Origin: Oscillospiraceae bacterium
Lineage (GTDB): Bacteria; Bacillota; Clostridia; Oscillospirales; Ruminococcaceae
Assembly (NCBI GenBank): GCA_018380115.1
Contig: JAGZUF010000006.1
Span: forward strand, 62,001-126,000
Direction of reading: 5' to 3'
DNA length: 64,000 nt
Positions 51,265-58,456 of this stretch are shown one piece after another (the stretch's first letter is position 1; every line of letters starts with the position of its first letter). A model generated the notes under the pieces. That model saw only the letters and a list, made by a program, of their open reading frames with translations, ran no database searches and had not been told where the DNA came from. A program made the position numbers and the translations under genes.

Positions 51265-51454
51265 GTGGAAAGTGTGACGCGAAAAGTGGCTTAAATACTG
51301 GCTTTGTGGGCTTTTGTCACGCGTCACACTTTTTCCACAACTCCCTACACTTTTACATATATCCTTTTTCTTTTCTCTCTTTTCTCTTTTATTTCAGATA
51401 TATATATAAAAGTGTGACAGTGTGACAAGTAGTAAAAAATGGCTTAAATACTGG
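51265..51454. repeat. iteron cluster and A/T-rich tract, candidate replication origin
   Basis: AAGTGTGAC occurs at 51270-51278 and 51410-51418, inverted at 51323-51331, and as AGTGTGAC at 51419-51426. A 15-bp direct repeat TGGCTTAAATACTGG lies at 51287-51301 and 51440-51454. An inverted repeat of GTGGAAA..GTGTGACGCG spans 51265-51338. A pyrimidine-rich then TATATATA tract (51361-51408) could unwind easily. The cluster lies just after the helicase gene, the usual neighbourhood of a P4- or SaPI-type origin. Confidence 0.6.
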
Positions 51455-51489
51455 TTTTTTTGCGTCACGGTTTTTTGTGAAAAACCGTG

Positions 51490-53007
51490 TCAAAGTGTTA
51501 CAAAGCCCCGCCCTGTTTTCCCGTTGTAAAATGGGCGCCGGATTGAAGCGCTTGAAAGCCCTGTCAGAATACAAACTTCCCGTGCAAATTTTGTCCGTGT
51601 GGGTATGTTGCGGTGCCCTGCCCCCGTGCACCACCGGCAAAAGGCATCGTATACGGGTGGAATTGCCTCCCCGTCAACGTCCCCATATTCAGCCAGAAAA
51701 GCGGCTATCGGGTTGTTTTCCATGGCGTAAAGGCTTAGTGCTTCTTTTACACAGTCCGGGCGGGTGAAATCCCCTTGTTTCCGCAGGCGCTTCAAGCCCT
51801 CCACGGCAAGCCGTGTCAAATACTCCATTTCTTCCCGGTTCCACGTCCGGCTTTTCAGGCTCACATCACGCCCCGGCTCCTTGCTGAAATCCCGGTTCAT
51901 GGGAATAAGCAAAATCCGGCTGAAAAACGCCTTTGATTTGTCGCTTACAGGCGGCAGCGCGTTCATTGCAAAAAACAGCTTCGCGTATGATTGGAAGGTG
52001 AAAGGGTCTTTCCCTTTGCGCTCCGCAACAATTTGTTCCCCCGTTACCAGCCGCTTGAAGCTGGAAGTGTCGGGAATGTATGTTTCCGCTATATCGTCGC
52101 CAATGTTCGCGGCCTTTCCGTATACATCAGCCAGCCGGAATTTCTGCGCCATATCCTGCAAGGATAAGTAACTGGCGTTCTGGGGGCCTAAAAGCTGGGT
52201 TATCATATTCAGCAGCGTTGATTTCCCGTTGCTCCCGGATGGGCCGTACAACATAACCGCGCCCCGGTAGCTGTTGAGCAAATAGAAACAATTTCCGATT
52301 GCCTCATAAAGCAGGCTTTGCACTTCGCCGTCTCCGCAGGTGATGTCATTGATAACCTGTGCAATGCGCGGCTGCTCCGGCGCGTCCGGTATGTAGTCAT
52401 AGGGGAACCGGTTCAGAAATACAAAGTCGGGCCCATAGTCAAGAAACGTGCCGGAAGAAATATCGTAAATGCGTGTGGCAAAGGGGATGAGGTTCGGGGG
52501 TGAAACTCGCTTTATCGGCGTTTTGAGGCTTACTTTGATGTACTTATATACCTCTCTGCGCTGTGTGTCCTTCAGCGTGGGCACGAGCTCCAGCATGTGC
52601 CCGTGCAGAATATCTTCGCCGGGAATGTACACCCCATCATCGTAAATATGAATGGCATTGTTTATCCTGCATGCGCCGTATTTTGCTATGAGGTAGTCGC
52701 CCATTACATTGTGAAGAAACTTCGACTTGTCAAAGAATTTCGGCAGCTGCTCCCCAGCAGGTGCAAGCCCTCCATCCGGCGGAGTTTTAAGGCGTCCCGC
52801 ACGTCTCAATTCAACCGCTTTGCCTCTGGCCTCGTTGAACTCGTCCATGCTCTTGCCCAGTTCCCCGGCTCGGTCTGCAAGCATGATTTCCCGCGCGGCC
52901 TGCAATGCTTCATTGTGGGCACAGAAGGCCAGGGCAAAAGAATCCATGGAAAGCACATTTGCCGCTGTGCATGCCTTTAAGTACATGCTGTAGGCTTCTT
53001 CCGTCAC
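51490..53007 (-). CDS. P4/D5-type phage primase-helicase (SF3 helicase)
   Basis: The 505-aa protein has a D5_N-type domain (about 90-230) and an SF3 helicase core with Walker A GPSGSNGKST. The conserved block FFAMNALPPVSDKSKAFFSR follows, and a winged-helix-like end. No TOPRIM or zinc primase domain is seen, so it is mainly a replicative helicase/initiator. The start is a GTG at 53007, overlapping the upstream stop and seven bases after AGGAGG. The open frame extends further upstream only through that neighbour. Confidence 0.85.
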   Translation of the reverse strand: MTEEAYSMYLKACTAANVLSMDSFALAFCAHNEALQAAREIMLADRAGELGKSMDEFNEARGKAVELRRAGRLKTPPDGGLAPAGEQLPKFFDKSKFLHNVMGDYLIAKYGACRINNAIHIYDDGVYIPGEDILHGHMLELVPTLKDTQRREVYKYIKVSLKTPIKRVSPPNLIPFATRIYDISSGTFLDYGPDFVFLNRFPYDYIPDAPEQPRIAQVINDITCGDGEVQSLLYEAIGNCFYLLNSYRGAVMLYGPSGSNGKSTLLNMITQLLGPQNASYLSLQDMAQKFRLADVYGKAANIGDDIAETYIPDTSSFKRLVTGEQIVAERKGKDPFTFQSYAKLFFAMNALPPVSDKSKAFFSRILLIPMNRDFSKEPGRDVSLKSRTWNREEMEYLTRLAVEGLKRLRKQGDFTRPDCVKEALSLYAMENNPIAAFLAEYGDVDGEAIPPVYDAFCRWCTGAGHRNIPTRTKFAREVCILTGLSSASIRRPFYNGKTGRGFVTL

Positions 53008-54215
53008 GGCGTGGCCTCCTGTCTCCATGGTATTCCGCAGTAGTCCAGCACTCGCCCCCAGCCGTATTTCTCGCCGCTTTCGTCCGTACAGCATCGAAAC
53101 ATCCAAAACTCCCATTCTTTCGGATTTTTGGCTAGAAGCCGGTCAAAACGGTGAGGACGCTGTTCAAGGTGGATGCCAAAACCGCACATTGTGCAGCCGG
53201 TCCGCTGGGCTTTTGTGGTGTAAAGGCTTCCGTCCGGCAGGCGTTCAATTACTCCATAGACTTCCGGCACTGGCACACGCAAATCAAGCGCCAGACGTAA
53301 GAGGTCCTGCCGTGAAAAAATCGCAAACGGGGCAGAACGCACTGTTTTGCCAAAATAGTTACAAAGGTGAGCTTTCAGACATTTTTCTCTCCGTCCGCCC
53401 TCGGAAGCCATAAGGCCCATATAAGGATAACCTTTATGTTTTTTTGCCCAATCGTTGCAGGGCTTTTCTTTCAGGTAATAGCAACACTTATCGGACACCT
53501 GAAACGGCGCGGCCTTGTACCCAAGAGCAGCTCCTTCTTCATCGGCGCCGCCGAACAGGTCAAGCCATTTTTGCGGCAGTTGCATTCGGCTGTTTGTACG
53601 GTATCCGCCATACGCGCCCGTTTCCCCGGTGATAATTGCGTGGCGAACGGTGGCGTTCTTTGCGGTGGGGTGCTGCAAGCGGCTGATTTTCTGCGCTTTT
53701 TCTTTGCTTAAAATAGGCCAGCCGTACTCTTGCAATACTTCTACTTTACTTTTAAGGGGATGCAGGAAAATGAAACGGGGCGGCGGGAGGCATTCCGCAA
53801 GAAGCGCCTGTTCTCGGCTGTAATCTTCCTCATCATTCGCAAGTGCTTCTACCTCTCTGGGCGTCAGAACCCCGCGTCCGTGATACCATTCCGCCGCATC
53901 GTATGTCCGTTCCATTTCATCCGCAATCCGCCTGTGTGCGTCCTGTATGCTCTTATCTTCCAGCGAGGAACAGCTTACACAGGTTACAGGCAGGCCGATT
54001 TCTTCAAGGAAGTAATGCAGCACTTGGCTGTCAAGTCCGCCCACTGACAGATACGGCAATCCGTGGTATTCCTGCGTAACCTTTTCGTAATAGCTCTTTG
54101 CCACCTCCTCGGCATGCCTCACTTTCCATTCGTAAGGCTTAGCCTGCATTTCAGCAAACCATTGTTCGTTCGCAGCCGCGTTGTTTTCCTCACGCTGTTG
54201 GTACACGTTTTTCAT
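53004..54215 (-). CDS. PAPS reductase-like PP-loop protein
   Basis: The 403-aa product belongs to the phosphoadenosine-phosphosulfate reductase superfamily as found in phages. The PP-loop reads YLSVGGLDSQVLHYFLEE, close to SGGKDS but with Leu for Lys. Cys pairs in DKCCYYLKEKPC and CTMCGFG could bind a metal cluster. Phage members are suspected of nucleotide or DNA modification rather than sulfate assimilation. Its stop overlaps the GTG of the helicase gene, so the two are made together. Confidence 0.75.
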   Translation of the reverse strand: MKNVYQQREENNAAANEQWFAEMQAKPYEWKVRHAEEVAKSYYEKVTQEYHGLPYLSVGGLDSQVLHYFLEEIGLPVTCVSCSSLEDKSIQDAHRRIADEMERTYDAAEWYHGRGVLTPREVEALANDEEDYSREQALLAECLPPPRFIFLHPLKSKVEVLQEYGWPILSKEKAQKISRLQHPTAKNATVRHAIITGETGAYGGYRTNSRMQLPQKWLDLFGGADEEGAALGYKAAPFQVSDKCCYYLKEKPCNDWAKKHKGYPYMGLMASEGGRREKCLKAHLCNYFGKTVRSAPFAIFSRQDLLRLALDLRVPVPEVYGVIERLPDGSLYTTKAQRTGCTMCGFGIHLEQRPHRFDRLLAKNPKEWEFWMFRCCTDESGEKYGWGRVLDYCGIPWRQEATP

Positions 54216-54267
54216 CTGCTCGTTCCTTTCGTGTCCGGTTTATTGGACTTATTGCGCATCTCGGTGC

Positions 54268-54642
54268 CTATTCTATGGGCCGCACAATATCGCGTATGGC
54301 CTCGTACTTCATGCCGCAGTCAAGCAGCTTCACAAGCTCGAATCCATTTTTCCGCTTGGGGCGTTCGATTATTTCAATCAGCCCCATCTGTTCCAGCTTG
54401 TTCACGGTTTCGGTCTTGGCTCTTACAAGCACAATCCCTTGCACGCTTCGTTCCCAGCGTTCCTTGTCGCATTGCCAGTTAAGAGGCGCGTGTTTTTTGG
54501 CTGCCTCCGCCGTGCTCCACCGTGGATTGCACTCTCTGTTGATGGCGTCATAAAACGCTTCGGCGGTTTCGTATCGCCTTGCTTCCGCAATGGTCGATTT
54601 GATGTGTGAAAGCAGGTCTCGCTGCGTTTTGCTAAGCTTCAT
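54268..54642 (-). CDS. 124-aa hypothetical protein of the satellite
   Basis: A largely helical basic protein (MKLSKTQRDLLSHIKSTI; LVRAKTETVNKLEQMGLIEII). The middle and end look like a winged helix, so DNA binding is possible. It is coupled to a 20-codon leader frame by an ATGA overlap and followed 52 bases later by the PAPS-reductase-like gene. No named family was recognised. Confidence 0.6.
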   Translation of the reverse strand: MKLSKTQRDLLSHIKSTIAEARRYETAEAFYDAINRECNPRWSTAEAAKKHAPLNWQCDKERWERSVQGIVLVRAKTETVNKLEQMGLIEIIERPKRKNGFELVKLLDCGMKYEAIRDIVRPIE

Positions 54643-54701
54643 GCGTCCATCCTCCTCTTTCTCCCCGCCACCATCCCGGCGGGCAATGCTTCTTTGTTCA
54701 T
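54639..54701 (-). CDS. 20-codon leader frame upstream of the 124-aa gene
   Basis: ATG at 54701, nine bases after GGAGGG, encodes MNKEALPAGMVAGRKRRMDA and stops in an ATGA overlap with the next start. It may be a translational leader that sets the level of the downstream gene. Confidence 0.4.
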   Translation of the reverse strand: MNKEALPAGMVAGRKRRMDA

Positions 54702-54820
54702 TGGCTTGTCCCTCCTTTGTTGTTTCTGTCCACAGTTAGACACGTGTTTTACAGGGTTTTAATGATAGGGTATGAAAGTACCCGCCCCGCGCGCATTCGT
54801 TCTTGTAACCACGACCGCCG

Positions 54821-55108
54821 TCATGGATTCTCGGCTGAAATCGCACGCCTAAGGGTTTTCGCACGTTCCGCCATTGCCCGGCGCTGTTCATCGGTGTACA
54901 TCGGCCCCGCGTTCACCTTTACCCAGCGTTTAGGAATGACGTATTCCCGCCCGCCGTCTTTGAATACGCGGCCCCGCTTTGCTTCCTCCGGTCTCTGGCC
55001 GGCCAGCGCCTCCAGCTTGCGGCATAAGGCCGCGTTGTGCGTGTAGATTGTGGCCGCGGCCTCTGCCTCGTTGAAATTGATGATGGTTTCTTGTTCAAGC
55101 CGTGTCAT
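54821..55108 (-). CDS. 95-aa phage-type hypothetical protein
   Basis: The protein starts MTRLEQETIINFNEAEAAA and continues with THNAALCRKLEAL and YVIPKRWVKVNAGP. Similar small proteins are, from memory, common in early regions of clostridial phages and integrative elements, without known function. GGAGGG lies upstream. It is the second gene of the leftward early operon, after the Cro-like gene. Confidence 0.65.
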   Translation of the reverse strand: MTRLEQETIINFNEAEAAATIYTHNAALCRKLEALAGQRPEEAKRGRVFKDGGREYVIPKRWVKVNAGPMYTDEQRRAMAERAKTLRRAISAENP

Positions 55109-55184
55109 GCTTTCGGCCCTCCTTTCAGTCCCTTTTATTGGACTATATCTGTGCTACCCTGTAGCCATAGGAAAATGCTTCCAG

Positions 55185-55373
55185 CTATTTCATCATTTCG
55201 TCTACTGTTTTTTCGAAGTAAGATGCCACTCTATGCGCTTTTTTAATTGAAGGGCTTGAACCGTTTTTCCAGTTCACAATCGTTGTAGGAGATACCTGTA
55301 GTTCTTTGGCTAATCTGTAGTCAGAAACACCTTTTTCTTTTTGCAGCTTCACCAAATTTTCAGAAAAAGACAA
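55185..55373 (-). CDS. Cro-like XRE-family regulator
   Basis: The 62-aa protein is a single helix-turn-helix domain (KGVSDYRLAKELQVSPTTIVNWKNGSS) with a short end. It is the first gene of the leftward operon and is transcribed away from the repressor gene at 55592, as Cro is in lambda-like switches. GGGGGTG precedes the start. Operator copies lie between the two genes. Confidence 0.75.
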   Translation of the reverse strand: MSFSENLVKLQKEKGVSDYRLAKELQVSPTTIVNWKNGSSPSIKKAHRVASYFEKTVDEMMK

Positions 55374-55400
55374 AATTACACCCCCAATCTGTTGACACTA

Positions 55401-55416
55401 TTCCAGTAAAGTGGTA
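55401..55416. promoter_or_regulatory. switch operator 1
   Basis: TTCCA-GTAAAG-TGGTA, one mismatch from the TTCCA-N6-TGGAA pattern of the other two copies. A TTGACA at 55392-55397 overlaps its left side, with TAGTCT 17 bases further. Confidence 0.6.
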
Positions 55417-55524
55417 GTCTATTATTATGAAATAATAAAGGCTATAGACTACTCCATTGTTTTGAAAATTTTCTGCTGTAACAGGCAATTTTCAAAGGGA
55501 TTCATTTACTGTAATTCAATTATA

Positions 55525-55540
55525 TTCCATAGCATTGGAA
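55525..55540. promoter_or_regulatory. switch operator 2
   Basis: TTCCA-TAGCAT-TGGAA, a perfect palindrome in its arms, within the larger ATTCCA/TGGAAT symmetry. Confidence 0.65.
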
Positions 55541-55556
55541 TAGTCAAGCCTAAAAT

Positions 55557-55572
55557 TTCCATTATACTGGAA
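55557..55572. promoter_or_regulatory. switch operator 3
   Basis: TTCCA-TTATAC-TGGAA, centred exactly 32 bp (three helical turns) from operator 2 and 20 bases upstream of the repressor start, so well placed for repressor autoregulation. Confidence 0.65.
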
Positions 55573-55591
55573 TATTTTAGGAGTGATTTTT

Positions 55592-55948
55592 GTGAATTTT
55601 GCCCAACGTTTAGAAGAGCTAATGCAAAGTAGTGGAATAACAAAGTATAGGATTTCAAAGGCTGTTGGATGTTCGGCCTCAACTGTTACCAACTGGCTTA
55701 ATGGGACGGCACCTACTGGCGAATATTTGCAGAAGATTTCTGACTTTTTTGGGGTATCTGTAGACTATCTTCTGGGAAATGAAGAAAAGCCCGCTGCCCC
55801 GAAGGGCAGCGAGCTGGACGAGCTTGTGAAAGATGAGCTTGTGGGCTTTTATGGGGACGTAAAAAAGGAATTAACCCCCGGCGACATTGAGGACATAAAA
55901 ACGCTTATGAAGATACGCGCCGAACTGAATCGGCAAAAAGGGAAGTGA
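55592..55948 (+). CDS. CI-like XRE-family repressor
   Basis: The 118-aa protein has an N-terminal HTH (GITKYRISKAVGCSASTVTNWLNG) and the segment FFGVSVDYLLGNEE typical of clostridial phage repressors. A short helical C-terminal part follows, without a LexA-type protease. Its partner ImmA-like peptidase follows directly, so induction may proceed by cleavage as in ICEBs1. The start is a GTG at 55592, eight bases after AGGAG. Confidence 0.85.
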   Translation: MNFAQRLEELMQSSGITKYRISKAVGCSASTVTNWLNGTAPTGEYLQKISDFFGVSVDYLLGNEEKPAAPKGSELDELVKDELVGFYGDVKKELTPGDIEDIKTLMKIRAELNRQKGK

Positions 55949-56380
55949 ATGCTTATGTACCACAGCGCTGCGGCAGTGTGCGCCGACTTGGCGGATGCTG
56001 GTGTGGCTGTTGTAGAGTGCCCATTAAAGGAAAATGCCTGCATGTGCCTTGCGGATGGGGCGCTGGTAGCTATGGACAGCGCCCGCTTTGAAAGCCAGCA
56101 GGAACAGGCAACGGCGCTCATTCATGAAGCAGGGCATTTCCTGTCCGGCGCGTTCTATACGCCTTACAGCCCGTATCAGGTCAGGGCGCAGGCAGAGTAC
56201 AGGGCAGACAAAGCGGCAACGCTGCAATACATTCCGCTTTGTGATTTGGTGGAGGAAATGCGCTGCGGTTTTTCCGTCTGGGAAATTGCCGAGCACTTCA
56301 ATGTGACGCCGGAGTTTATTTGGCGGGCCTATACGATATACCGGGATAACCTCGGCATATCCTTCACAGCGCTGGCATAG
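55949..56380 (+). CDS. ImmA/IrrE family metallo-endopeptidase
   Basis: The 143-aa zinc peptidase has the motif LIHEAGHFLSGAFY (HExxH at about residue 57) and a downstream acidic ligand in YRADKAA. ImmA-type enzymes cleave the cognate element repressor after DNA damage or quorum signals. The ATG follows the repressor stop without a gap (TGAATG). The two genes are one transcription unit. Confidence 0.88.
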   Translation: MLMYHSAAAVCADLADAGVAVVECPLKENACMCLADGALVAMDSARFESQQEQATALIHEAGHFLSGAFYTPYSPYQVRAQAEYRADKAATLQYIPLCDLVEEMRCGFSVWEIAEHFNVTPEFIWRAYTIYRDNLGISFTALA

Positions 56381-56660
56381 CCCCGCAGAGGGCGGGAAGC
56401 CCGCTTTCACAGGCAAAGCGGGGAAAGAGATTACCCCAGCAGGAAAGGCCCTGAAATAGCCCCGCAGCGGCCCACACAGGGGGGCAAAAACTTGAAATCC
56501 CCCGCGCGCGTGCGAGGGCGCAAACCTGAAGAAACCTGAACCCCGCGCGCGTAAGGCCCGCTTTGAAAAGAAAAGCGCCCCAGGCCGAAGCCCAGGGCGC
56601 AATATACACTAAGTATTCGAAAGAACGCCATAGAAGGCGCGGTGCACGCGAAAACAACAT

Positions 56661-56689
56661 TTGACATTCTGAAATAATACGGCTATACT
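56661..56689 (+). promoter_or_regulatory. promoter of the antitoxin RNA
   Basis: TTGACA at 56661-56666, a 17-base spacer and TATACT at 56684-56689 form one of the best promoters in the window. It points at a terminator about 95 bases away with no reading frame between. Confidence 0.75.
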
Positions 56690-56695
56690 GAAGGT

Positions 56696-56787
56696 ACAGA
56701 GAGGGCGCTGCCGGAAACGGTCAGCCCTTAAAAGTTACAAGCGTGACCGCCGTACTTGTCAGGGTGCCGGCGGTCACTTCTTTTTTG
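56696..56787 (+). ncRNA. antisense RNA antitoxin to the holin-like toxin gene
   Basis: Transcription from the promoter at 56661 should give an RNA of about 92 bases. It ends at the hairpin GTGACCGCC/GGCGGTCAC (56744-56778) followed by TTCTTTTTT. Its 3' end is complementary to the end of the toxin reading frame and to the toxin mRNA 3' untranslated part. This is the convergent arrangement of TxpA/RatA and pAD1 par-type antitoxins. Its 5' half folds into GGGC..CTG..CCGGAAACGG..CAGCCC. Confidence 0.65.
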
Positions 56788-56854
56788 CCTGAACGAACAG
56801 GCCGCAAATGCCAATGATTACGAGGCAAAGTTGAAGAACTTCGGATGTACTCAA
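56774..56854 (-). CDS. 26-aa holin-like type I toxin
   Basis: A TTG start at 56854, eight bases after GGGGGG, encodes MSTSEVLQLCLVIIGICGLF and then VQAKKK. One membrane helix with an acidic front and a lysine tail is the pattern of putative holin-like toxins (Fst/TxpA-like) annotated in Firmicutes. The mRNA leader can fold so that GGGCAGC pairs with GCTGCCC beside the ribosome binding site, which would restrict translation. The family match is from memory, but sequence pattern and context agree. Confidence 0.7.
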   Translation of the reverse strand: MSTSEVLQLCLVIIGICGLFVQAKKK

Positions 56855-56943
56855 TTGGGCAGCCCCCCTTTCGTGAAATCAGGGGGCAAGAAGCTGCCCC
56901 CGGTTAAGAGGGCTGACCGCTACTCTCCAGCAGCGCCAAGGCC

Positions 56944-56972
56944 AATATACCATAAACCGGCACCATTCGCAA
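56944..56972 (-). promoter_or_regulatory. promoter of the toxin gene
   Basis: On the minus strand TTGCGA (56972-56967), a 17-base spacer and TATATT (56949-56944) would give an mRNA with a structured leader of about 80 bases before the TTG start. Confidence 0.6.
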
Positions 56973-56974
56973 TA

Positions 56975-57052
56975 TAAATAAACCGCCCACGGCGGCAACC
57001 GTGAGCGGCTTATATAGAACAGCTTACCCAAAGAGGGATAATCTGCCCCAGC
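56975..57052 (-). ncRNA. short RNA divergent from int
   Basis: From the promoter at 57059-57088 a minus-strand RNA of about 75 bases would end at the hairpin CCGCTCACGG/CCGTGGGCGG (56983-57008) followed by TTTATTTATA. No translatable frame fits inside it. It could regulate int or the toxin, or be a terminated leader of the toxin transcript. Confidence 0.4.
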
Positions 57053-57058
57053 AGCATG

Positions 57059-57088
57059 ATTATACACCTCTTTGTGTGGGCTTGTCAA
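57059..57088 (-). promoter_or_regulatory. minus-strand promoter overlapping the int upstream region
   Basis: TTGACA (57088-57083), an 18-base spacer and TATAAT (57064-57059) on the minus strand, only 26 bases upstream of the int start and pointing away from it. Confidence 0.6.
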
Positions 57089-57113
57089 AGTGCATCACAA
57101 GGAGGTTTTTATT

Positions 57114-58274
57114 ATGGCCCGAAAAGCGGCGAAGGGCGCGGGAACTATCCGAAAAAAGACGGTGACGCGCAAAGGGAAAAACTATACCTATTGGGAAGCC
57201 CGCATTACCACCGGCAGAGACCCCGGCACGGGTAAGCAGGTGCAGGCATCCATCACAGGCAAGACGCAAAAAGAAGTGCGGGAAAAGCTGCTGGCTGCCG
57301 CTGTGGCAGTGGAGGCCGGCACCTACGCACAGCCGGAACGCATGACGGTGGGCCAATGGCTCGACATCTGGGCGGCGGAATATCTGGCGGGGCGAAAGCC
57401 TAACACAGTGCGCGTATATCGCCATAATGTGAAGAATCATATCAAGCCCGCTTTGGGCGCTGTGCGGCTGCCGGAGCTGCGTCCCCACATGGTACAGAGG
57501 TTTGTGAACGGGCTTGCGCTTTCTCCGGCATCCGTGCGCCTTGCATATAAGGTGCTGTGTCAAGCACTGAAAAAAGCGGTTGCCCTGCACTATATCCCCC
57601 AGAACCCAGCCGAGGGCTGCGAGCTGCCCCGGCTGGAACAGGTTGAAATACATCCGCTTGCCGATGAGCAGGCCGCCGCCCTGCTGGATGCAGCACGGGG
57701 GACGGAAATAGAGCAACTCATTACAGCGGCCCTATTCACGGGCATGCGGCTTTCGGAACTGCTGGGCCTCACATGGGATTGTGTGGGCCCGGCCACAATT
57801 TCCATAAGCAAGCAGCTCGCGCGGCCAGACCAGCGGGAGGCTGGCCCCTTTATTTCGCCTAAGAACGGCAAAGCCCGAACCATCACGCCCGCGCCCTCGG
57901 TGCTGGCGGCGCTGAAAGCACAGAAGCGCCTGCAAACTGCTGCCCGAATCAAAGCGGGCCCGCTTTGGAACAATGCCTATAACCTGGTATTCACCACAGA
58001 GACGGGCGAGCCATTCGACCAATGGCGGGCAGAATCTGCCTTTAAATCTGTCCTGGCATCTGCAGGTTTGCATGATGTACGCTTTCACGACCTTCGCCAC
58101 ACCTATGCAGTGAACGCCCTGCGCGCGGGGGATGATATAAAGACAGTTCAAGGAAACCTTGGGCACGCATCAGCGGCGTTCACGCTGGACAGGTACGGGC
58201 ATTTCACGGAACGCATGAAGCAGGACAGCGCCGCCCGTATGGAGGGCTTTATAAAAAGTGTTCTGAATCTATAA
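57114..58274 (+). CDS. int: Tyrosine-family site-specific integrase
   Basis: The 386-aa recombinase has an AP2-like N-terminal arm-binding part (KGAGTIRKKTVTRKGKNYTYWEARIT), a SAM-like core-binding domain (about 90-170) and the catalytic domain. Catalytic residues are visible as Arg in TGMRLSELLGL, His and Arg in HDLRHTYA, His in LGHAS and Tyr in DRYGHFTE. The start at 57114 follows AAGGAGG. It is adjacent to attR, as in Tn916- and ICEBs1-like elements. Confidence 0.93.
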   Translation: MARKAAKGAGTIRKKTVTRKGKNYTYWEARITTGRDPGTGKQVQASITGKTQKEVREKLLAAAVAVEAGTYAQPERMTVGQWLDIWAAEYLAGRKPNTVRVYRHNVKNHIKPALGAVRLPELRPHMVQRFVNGLALSPASVRLAYKVLCQALKKAVALHYIPQNPAEGCELPRLEQVEIHPLADEQAAALLDAARGTEIEQLITAALFTGMRLSELLGLTWDCVGPATISISKQLARPDQREAGPFISPKNGKARTITPAPSVLAALKAQKRLQTAARIKAGPLWNNAYNLVFTTETGEPFDQWRAESAFKSVLASAGLHDVRFHDLRHTYAVNALRAGDDIKTVQGNLGHASAAFTLDRYGHFTERMKQDSAARMEGFIKSVLNL

Positions 58275-58295
58275 AGGGAAAACATAAGGGAAAAC
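58272..58295 (+). repeat. right arm-type repeat of the integrase
   Basis: Two AAGGGAAAA units in a 24-base segment overlapping the end of int, matching the left arm (47672-47695) at 23 of 24 positions. Confidence 0.6.
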
Positions 58296-58363
58296 ACGCC
58301 CACAAAACACAAGAAAAGCCTTATAAGCCCTGTGTTTTCAACGGTTTATAGATTTTTCACAAT

Positions 58364-58376
58364 GCAACCCAAAGTT
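58364..58376. repeat. attR core repeat
   Basis: GCAACCCAAAGTT, identical to 47547-47559. It directly abuts a TTGACA that may be the -35 box of the next gene. Confidence 0.7.
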
Positions 58377-58456
58377 GACAAAGTGAATGTGCAGGGTGAT
58401 AGAAGCTCTCGTCCCGCTGTGGTATGCTCAAGCCATCAAAACGAAGGAACCTCCCC

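Larger units (their letters stand above)
56381..57113. other. 733-base regulatory region between immA and int
   Basis: The first 270 bases are GC-rich with several inverted repeats (CCCGCTTT/AAAGCGGG near 56400-56425, GGGCGC/GCGCCC near 56574-56600) and no gene. The rest holds the type I toxin module, a second short RNA and the int ribosome binding site, listed separately. Confidence 0.5.
47547..58376. mobile_element. integrated phage satellite-like element, 10.8 kb
   Basis: The element is bounded by the 13-bp direct repeat GCAACCCAAAGTT (47547-47559 and 58364-58376) and has a tyrosine integrase at its right end. Inside are a divergent repressor/Cro switch, ImmA/IrrE, a P4/D5-type helicase, an iteron cluster, an Xis-like protein, a sigma factor, a Gp20-type scaffold and a type I toxin module. 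Terminase, portal, capsid, tail and lysis genes are absent. It could instead be a decayed prophage, but the intact, compact and overlapping gene order argues for a maintained satellite. Confidence 0.75.

Noticed and set aside
54717..55046. 109-codon plus-strand frame in the satellite
   Set aside because: Antisense to the 95-aa gene with a proper ribosome binding site and coupled operon position.
56879..57088. 69-codon minus-strand frame upstream of the toxin
   Set aside because: Its start lies inside a predicted promoter, and its sequence coincides with the toxin leader and terminator structures.
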